A stretch of DNA of 64,000 nt. It comes from Chitinophagaceae bacterium LGM1 (GTDB lineage Bacteria > Bacteroidota > Bacteroidia > Chitinophagales > Chitinophagaceae). Position 1 is the stretch's first letter. Each line of letters starts with the position of its first letter. This document shows, one piece after another, positions 58,966 to 64,000 of this stretch. Under the pieces are notes generated by a model that searched no databases, was not told where the DNA came from, and worked only from the letters and a program-made list of their open reading frames with translations. The stretch spans positions 2,165,001 to 2,229,000 of the forward strand of contig CP075895.1 in assembly GCA_018604165.1 (NCBI GenBank). The letters are read 5' to 3'. The translations under genes and the position numbers were made by a program.

Positions 58966-61188
58966 ATGGGTGCCGTTACCACTAAAGGAAAAGTGAACCT
59001 GAAAAAGGCTTTGCAAGAGCATTTTGGGTTTGATGGATTTAAGGGAGAGCAGGAAAAGATAATCAAGAGCATACTTTCGGGCAAAGATACATTCGTCATC
59101 ATGCCTACGGGTGGTGGTAAGTCGCTCTGCTACCAATTGCCAGCCTTGTTGAGCGATGGTGTAGCCATCATCGTATCGCCATTGATAGCGTTAATGAAAA
59201 ATCAGGTTGACCTGATACGCGGCTACAGCAGTAAAGACAATGTTGCCCACTTTCTGAACAGCACCCTTACCAAAGCACAACAGAAAAAAGTAAAAAGCGA
59301 CCTGATGGACGGCAGCACCAAGATGCTGTACGTAGCACCAGAAACACTTACAAAGCAAGAGAACATAGCCTTCTTTGCCGATATGAGCATATCGTTTGTA
59401 GCGGTAGATGAAGCCCACTGTATATCTGAATGGGGACATGATTTTCGCCCCGAATATCGCAAACTACGCGATATGATAGACGAGATAAACCCCGAACTAC
59501 CCATCATAGCCCTTACCGCCACTGCCACCCCCAAAGTGCAGGACGATATTGTAAAAAATCTGGCACTACGCACACCAGATGTATATGTCGCATCTTTCAA
59601 CCGCCCCAACCTGTATTATGAAATAATGCCGAAAGGGAAGAAAGAAAGCGTGCTGAAAAACATGGTGAAGTTTATACACGGCATGAAGGGTAAAAGCGGC
59701 ATCATCTACACACTGAACCGTAAAACCACCGAAGAGCTTGCACAAACTTTGCAGGCAAACGGTATATCTGCCGTAGCCTACCACGCGGGGTTGGAATCGA
59801 ACATCCGTGCGCAAAGGCAAGACCAGTTTTTGATGGAAGAGGTAGATGTGATAGTGGCTACCATAGCATTCGGTATGGGTATAGACAAGCCCGATGTGCG
59901 CTTTGTGATACACTATAACATACCCAAATCTTTAGAAAATTATTATCAGGAAACAGGACGTGCAGGGCGCGATGGACTGGAAGGTAAATGCGTACTCTAC
60001 TACTCTCATAAAGACGTGCAAAAGCTGGAACACCTGATGCGCGATAAGCCATTGAGCGAGCGCGAAATGGGTGCGCAGCTTATATCTGAAACAGTAGCCT
60101 ATGCAGAAAGTGGCGTATGCCGCCGCAAACTGTTGCTGCACTATTTTGGTGAGGAACTGAAACAAGACAACTGTGGTAATTGCGATAACTGCCTGCACCC
60201 GAAAGAAAAACTGGAAGTGCGCGATAGCTCGAAGATAGTACTTGATACAATCAACGAACTGGACGAACGCTTTAATATAGATTATGTTGTTGACATCATA
60301 CTCGGCAAGAGCAACCCGCAAATAAAAACTTTCAGACACGATAAGCTGAAGTCTTTCGGTAGTGGTTTGATAATGAAGATGGAAGACAATTTCTGGCATT
60401 CGCTGATAAGGCAGATGATGCTGGAAGGCTTGGTGCGCAAGGATATTGAAGAATATGGCCTGTTGAAGATTACGGATAAAGGACATAAATTCCTGAAAAA
60501 GCCATTCTCCATCATGGTGGTACTGAACCATAAGTATGAAGATGCCGATGGCGATGATGATGAAATAAGCACAGGCAGTGGTGGTGGTGCAACACTTGAC
60601 ACTACCCTGTTTGAAATGCTGAAAGACGTACGCAAACAAGTAGCTAAAGAAAAAGGCTTACCGCCGTTTGTTATCTTCCTCGAAAACTCGCTGGAAGACA
60701 TGGCCATCAGCTACCCTACCACGCTGGAAGAATTGGAAAAGATACAAGGCGTGAGTAAGGGCAAGGCTATGCGCTACGGCAGTAAGTTTGTGCAACTGAT
60801 AAAGAAGTATGTAGAGGAAAACGACATAGTACGCCCAGACGACTTTGTGATGAAGAGCGTGGTGAACAAGAGTGGGATGAAAGTGTTCATCATACAGAAC
60901 ATAGACAAGAAAATACCACTTGATACCATAGCCAAAAACAAAGGGCTGAACCTGCAAGACTTATTGGTAGAAATGGAAACCATTGTAGCCAGCGGCACAC
61001 GGCTGAACCTTGATTACTGTCTGGAGCAGGAACTGGACGAAAATGAACAGGAAGATATTTTTGACTTCTTCCGTGAAAGCCACGACGATACATTGGATAG
61101 CGCATACGAAGAATTTAAAGACAGGGATGTAACCATAGAGCAACTACAGATGATGCGCATTAAATTTATGAGCGAATATGCCAACTAA
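58966..61188 (+). CDS. recQ: ATP-dependent DNA helicase RecQ
   Basis: A 740-residue DNA helicase. Walker A is TGGGKSLCYQLP, the DEAH box is VDEAHCISEWGHDFRPEYR, and SFNRPNLYYEI and later ETGRAGRDGLEG (motif VI) are RecQ-type. The zinc-binding segment has Cys in GVCRR, CGNCDNC. An RQC winged helix and the HRDC domain (LPPFVIFLENSLEDMAISYP) follow, plus an extra C-terminal region. I start at the ATG at 58966, not the TTG three codons before it. Confidence 0.97.
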   Translation: MGAVTTKGKVNLKKALQEHFGFDGFKGEQEKIIKSILSGKDTFVIMPTGGGKSLCYQLPALLSDGVAIIVSPLIALMKNQVDLIRGYSSKDNVAHFLNSTLTKAQQKKVKSDLMDGSTKMLYVAPETLTKQENIAFFADMSISFVAVDEAHCISEWGHDFRPEYRKLRDMIDEINPELPIIALTATATPKVQDDIVKNLALRTPDVYVASFNRPNLYYEIMPKGKKESVLKNMVKFIHGMKGKSGIIYTLNRKTTEELAQTLQANGISAVAYHAGLESNIRAQRQDQFLMEEVDVIVATIAFGMGIDKPDVRFVIHYNIPKSLENYYQETGRAGRDGLEGKCVLYYSHKDVQKLEHLMRDKPLSEREMGAQLISETVAYAESGVCRRKLLLHYFGEELKQDNCGNCDNCLHPKEKLEVRDSSKIVLDTINELDERFNIDYVVDIILGKSNPQIKTFRHDKLKSFGSGLIMKMEDNFWHSLIRQMMLEGLVRKDIEEYGLLKITDKGHKFLKKPFSIMVVLNHKYEDADGDDDEISTGSGGGATLDTTLFEMLKDVRKQVAKEKGLPPFVIFLENSLEDMAISYPTTLEELEKIQGVSKGKAMRYGSKFVQLIKKYVEENDIVRPDDFVMKSVVNKSGMKVFIIQNIDKKIPLDTIAKNKGLNLQDLLVEMETIVASGTRLNLDYCLEQELDENEQEDIFDFFRESHDDTLDSAYEEFKDRDVTIEQLQMMRIKFMSEYAN

Positions 61189-61210
61189 TGGCATTAAGAG
61201 ATAAACAAGT

Positions 61211-61240
61211 AAACCGTAACATTATTCATTGTTACGGTTT
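61211..61240 (+). terminator. Terminator after recQ
   Basis: Perfect 10-base arms AAACCGTAAC (61211-61220) and GTTACGGTTT (61231-61240), followed by ATTTTTAT. Confidence 0.75.
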
Positions 61241-61273
61241 ATTTTTATAAGATATTTAAACACATCCGTACTG

Positions 61274-62650
61274 ATGAAATTGACCGCTTCATTACTCCTT
61301 TTGCTTTGCTGCCATACAGCCATTGCACAGCAATACGATTTTACCAAACCCCAAGACAGAAGCATTAGCACAGACAATGCCAATACAAGCGGCATAGAGC
61401 GTTTCAACATCATAGCGCAAACAACCTACATTTATCAGTATATGCCATCAAGGAGTATAATACGCGATAGTATGAAGCGGGGATTTGATGAGGGTGAAAG
61501 TGCCAATACCATTACCACTACATTATTTGCAGGGCTGCGCTTGTGGAAAGGAGCAGAAGCGTACATAAACCCTGAAGTAACAAGTGGTACAGGATTGAGC
61601 AGTGATATGGGCATGGCTACACCATCAAACGGGGAAACATTCCACATCAGCAGGCCACAGCTTACCTTGTTTTTAGCAAGGGCATATTTCAGGCAGACGT
61701 TTGCATTGCGTAACAAACGTGCGCGTAAGCTGGGTTATGTAAACAGTACCGAACTGGCAAGCATACCTAATCAACTGGCAGGCTATGAGCCTAAAGATTA
61801 TCTACGCTTCTACATCGGTAAGCTATCTCTACGCGATTTGTACGACTGTAACGATATTGCCAACAACCCACGTACTCAATTTTTGAATTGGGCATTTATG
61901 AACAATGCGGCTTGGGATATGGCAAGCAATACGCGCGGATATACCTACAACTTCACAACAGAAGTGCAGCTTGGCAAGATGAACTATAAAGCAGGTATAG
62001 CCACCATGCCAACAACAGCCAATGGCAGTATGCTGGATGCAGATGTATCGCAATCTTATTCAGCATTGGCAGAAGTGAGCAGACAGCTAACCATTAATAA
62101 ACGTACAGGTACTATACGCCTGATGGGGTTTTATAATACCGCCAATATGGGTACATATGCCGATGCTAACATAATGCCAGTGCGCCATATAATACTTACA
62201 AGGCAAAACGGGACAAGCAAATATGGCTTTGGGTTGAGCATGCAACAGGAGTTGAGCAATACACTATCATCCTTTATACGCATAGGCTGGAATGATGGTA
62301 AAACAGAAACATGGTCGTTTACAGAAGCAGACCAAAGCCTGTCGCTCGGCTTATCTGCCAATGGCAAGAGTTGGAAACGCGCAAGCGATAATCTGGGTAT
62401 TGCATTTGCCATGAATGCCTTATCTGCCACACACAAAGCGTATATAGTACGTGGTGGGTATGGGCTGAACATAGGCGGTATGCCGCAAACTTATTCGCCC
62501 GAAATGATTGGTGAATTGTATTACAGCTTCAAGCCGCTTAAAAAATCAATATGGTTGAGTGGCAGTTACCAGCTTTGTGTGAACCCCGGATATAACAATG
62601 CTTATGGACCGTTGAGTATTTTCTCTATCAGAGCACATGCTGCATTGTAG
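61274..62650 (+). CDS. OprB-type carbohydrate porin
   Basis: A 458-residue outer-membrane protein. I start at the ATG at 61274 to give a signal peptide (MKLTASLLLLLCCHTAIAQ). The family's key segments are present: LFAGLRLWKGAEAYINPEV, NPRTQFLNWAFMNNAAWDMASNTRGYTYNF, KYGFGLSMQQELSNTLSSFIRIGWNDGKTETWSFTEADQSLSLG and the C-terminal NPGYNNAYGPLSIFSIRAHAAL. It probably forms a substrate-selective barrel for sugar uptake; the specificity is unknown. It ends 8 bases from the convergent RRM gene. Confidence 0.92.
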   Translation: MKLTASLLLLLCCHTAIAQQYDFTKPQDRSISTDNANTSGIERFNIIAQTTYIYQYMPSRSIIRDSMKRGFDEGESANTITTTLFAGLRLWKGAEAYINPEVTSGTGLSSDMGMATPSNGETFHISRPQLTLFLARAYFRQTFALRNKRARKLGYVNSTELASIPNQLAGYEPKDYLRFYIGKLSLRDLYDCNDIANNPRTQFLNWAFMNNAAWDMASNTRGYTYNFTTEVQLGKMNYKAGIATMPTTANGSMLDADVSQSYSALAEVSRQLTINKRTGTIRLMGFYNTANMGTYADANIMPVRHIILTRQNGTSKYGFGLSMQQELSNTLSSFIRIGWNDGKTETWSFTEADQSLSLGLSANGKSWKRASDNLGIAFAMNALSATHKAYIVRGGYGLNIGGMPQTYSPEMIGELYYSFKPLKKSIWLSGSYQLCVNPGYNNAYGPLSIFSIRAHAAL

Positions 62651-62658
62651 AGATAAAC

Positions 62659-62925
62659 TTAACTCCATTCTATTTTAGATAGTTGCCCTTTTGTTGCAAC
62701 CCCTACAATCAGGCAGCTATTCATAAAGCTTGTAGTATTCAGTTGTTGTACGGCTGCCAGTGCATTCGTGTCTTCCAACATATCTACATAAGCATATCCT
62801 CTCGAACGGCGTGTTATCTTATCTACTATCAGCCGCAGTTTTTTGACAACGCCGAATGATGTAAACAATTCTATCAATTCTTTTTCGGTTGTCAACTTAC
62901 TTACATTGCCAATAAACAACACCAT
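62659..62925 (-). CDS. RNA-binding protein with one RRM domain
   Basis: An 88-residue single-RRM protein. RNP2 is LFIGNV (residues 3-8) and RNP1 is RSRGYAYVDM with the conserved aromatic positions. Bacterial single-RRM proteins are thought to bind RNA and often are cold-regulated, but no such control is shown here. It is convergent to the porin gene with an 8-base gap. Confidence 0.92.
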   Translation of the reverse strand: MVLFIGNVSKLTTEKELIELFTSFGVVKKLRLIVDKITRRSRGYAYVDMLEDTNALAAVQQLNTTSFMNSCLIVGVATKGQLSKIEWS

Positions 62926-63027
62926 AGCTATATTTTCCTATCAATATACCGAAATATTATCAGATTAATTTTTTTTAGAAACATAATAATTCTGATGTTA
63001 ACAATTTAATAGCTTAACTTCACTAAA

Positions 63028-63264
63028 ATGCCTGCAATGATTACCGTTAATGATGTTTACCGCAAAATAAAAGAAATGAGCTGCCGCACACCCAACCCCA
63101 GGCCTGCCATACAGGTAGCAGGTATAGCATCTGAAATGGAGCAAGGCAGGGAGCAATTGTTACCCCTACTTACCGAGCTGAAAGATATGCGCCTGATAAA
63201 GTTTGAAGAACCTGCTGCCATATCCGTAAAGCTTACGTTGCTTGGCTTTACTGTTTCCAGATAA
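63028..63264 (+). CDS. Small hypothetical protein, possible winged helix
   Basis: A 78-residue protein with a helix-turn-helix-like pattern (ITVNDVYRKIKEM, RPAIQVAGIASEMEQGREQLLPLLTELKDMRLIKFEE). The arrangement of helices followed by a short wing-like strand pair suggests a winged helix but no family is identified. An in-frame ATG three codons later is an alternative start. Its stop directly abuts the stop of the desaturase gene on the opposite strand with no intervening base. Confidence 0.65.
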   Translation: MPAMITVNDVYRKIKEMSCRTPNPRPAIQVAGIASEMEQGREQLLPLLTELKDMRLIKFEEPAAISVKLTLLGFTVSR

Positions 63265-63993
63265 TCACGCCCTTTTTATTTTGATGATGCGCAAGCTATG
63301 CAATAACTGCATGGCTTTGTAGCCCATATCCCACTCAAACCAGCGATGCGCGTTATTGGCATTGGCAGGATGCTTATGGTGATTGTTATGATATGCCTCT
63401 CCCCAAAACAATACATCTACCGGCAGTATGTTTTTGGATGTGTTGGTCATCTTATAATTTTCGTAGCCGAATTTGTGTGCCCACCAGTTTACCACTACAC
63501 CCTGAAAAGCACCCATAGCCAATGTTAGCGGCAGGAATAAAAACATCCACCACGCAGTAGCAAGTTGTATATACAGAAACACATACAAGGCTGCCCATAG
63601 CAATTTGGTTATCCAGCTATGTGCAATCTTATCAAAGGGTTGCCACATGGGCAGGTCTTTTTTGTATTTATCCTGTACGTCTGCTTTACCTGTGTAAATA
63701 TCGCGGTAATTGTTGCGTGTGTCCCACATAAGCATAAAAACATTCGATGAATTGGATGGTGAATGCGGGTCTTCATCAGTATCTGTATGTGCATGGTGCA
63801 TACGGTGCATGATGCCGTAAGATGATGCGCTGATGTAGGATGCCCCCTGAGTAATGAAAGAACCTACAAAAAACATACGCTCCCAAAACCTTGACATGGT
63901 AAACATACCATGCGCCGCATACCTGTGATGAAAAACAGACTGAAAGAAAAGCGAGCTATACCAATGTATAACCAGCAAAAGAAGAATGGCCAT
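63265..63993 (-). CDS. Acyl-CoA/fatty acid desaturase
   Basis: A 242-residue membrane desaturase. The three histidine boxes are HHRYAAH near residue 22, HRMHHAH (about residues 63-69) and HNNHHKHP near the C-terminus, the spacing of delta-9-type enzymes. Two or three transmembrane regions surround them. The start ATG is 7 bases from the window end, so an earlier start outside the window is possible. It introduces a double bond into membrane acyl chains. Confidence 0.9.
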   Translation of the reverse strand: MAILLLLVIHWYSSLFFQSVFHHRYAAHGMFTMSRFWERMFFVGSFITQGASYISASSYGIMHRMHHAHTDTDEDPHSPSNSSNVFMLMWDTRNNYRDIYTGKADVQDKYKKDLPMWQPFDKIAHSWITKLLWAALYVFLYIQLATAWWMFLFLPLTLAMGAFQGVVVNWWAHKFGYENYKMTNTSKNILPVDVLFWGEAYHNNHHKHPANANNAHRWFEWDMGYKAMQLLHSLRIIKIKRA

Positions 63994-64000
63994 AAACGAT

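Overview
The window is a chromosomal segment of a Bacteroidota bacterium, most likely in or near the Chitinophagaceae (order inferred, not proven). Supporting signs are a SprE/PorW-type gliding/type IX secretion TPR protein, lineage-typical families (DUF5686, DUF1573, DUF4468, DUF4846, carboxypeptidase-regulatory-like domains), -7 promoter elements of the TAnnTTTG kind, short intergenic gaps, and moderate A+T content. I recognise about 60 genes and see no rRNA, tRNA, CRISPR array, integrase or transposase.

Layout. 1-8053 (minus strand): a truncated membrane protein, a sugar-nucleotide epimerase, a DUF5686 outer-membrane protein, a deoxynucleoside kinase, trpS, and a BlaR1-TonB/BlaI sensor-repressor pair preceded by three evenly spaced operators. 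8196-14532 (plus): a ZIP metal transporter, glyA, a large exported protein with a possible His/Cys protease-like end, a PPK2 polyphosphate kinase and an AT-rich orphan. 14533-27607 (minus): an alpha/beta hydrolase beside a class III PHA synthase, a lipoprotein, rplS-trmD-rimM (without rpsP), an M32 carboxypeptidase, a Rel/SpoT enzyme and the SprE-like protein. 28096-39979 (mostly plus): a membrane stub with two AtpI-type proteins, an SprT-like protein, an M13 peptidase, a vWA protein, MarC, peptidase T, DUF1573, a UbiA prenyltransferase and dapB. 39989-55304 (mostly minus): a DPP-IV-like peptidase, a KDO/lipid A inner-core block (kdsB, kdsC-like, aldolase-CBS fusion, kdsA, restriction-modification pair, waaA), serine dehydratase, a fasciclin protein and SppA. 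55455-64000: small unknowns, an FRG-domain protein, a repeat-flanked lipoprotein, folK, recQ, an OprB-type porin, an RRM protein and a fatty-acid desaturase.

The most interesting signal is in the KDO block. CMP-KDO synthesis needs D-arabinose 5-phosphate, normally made by KdsD (a SIS domain plus two CBS domains). Here the slot next to kdsA holds a protein whose C-terminal CBS pair looks like that of KdsD but whose catalytic domain is a transaldolase/fructose-6-phosphate-aldolase-like barrel with the Schiff-base lysine kept and one active-site Asn changed to Thr. This suggests an alternative, possibly undescribed, way to supply or control arabinose 5-phosphate. The same lipopolysaccharide block is interrupted by an AT-rich restriction-modification pair. 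Other notable signals are the triple BlaI-type operator, GGTTAATAGG-like repeats lying in the same position after two unrelated genes, a duplicated terminator, a dispersed repeat that forms the end of trmD, and modular palindromes flanking a small lipoprotein gene.
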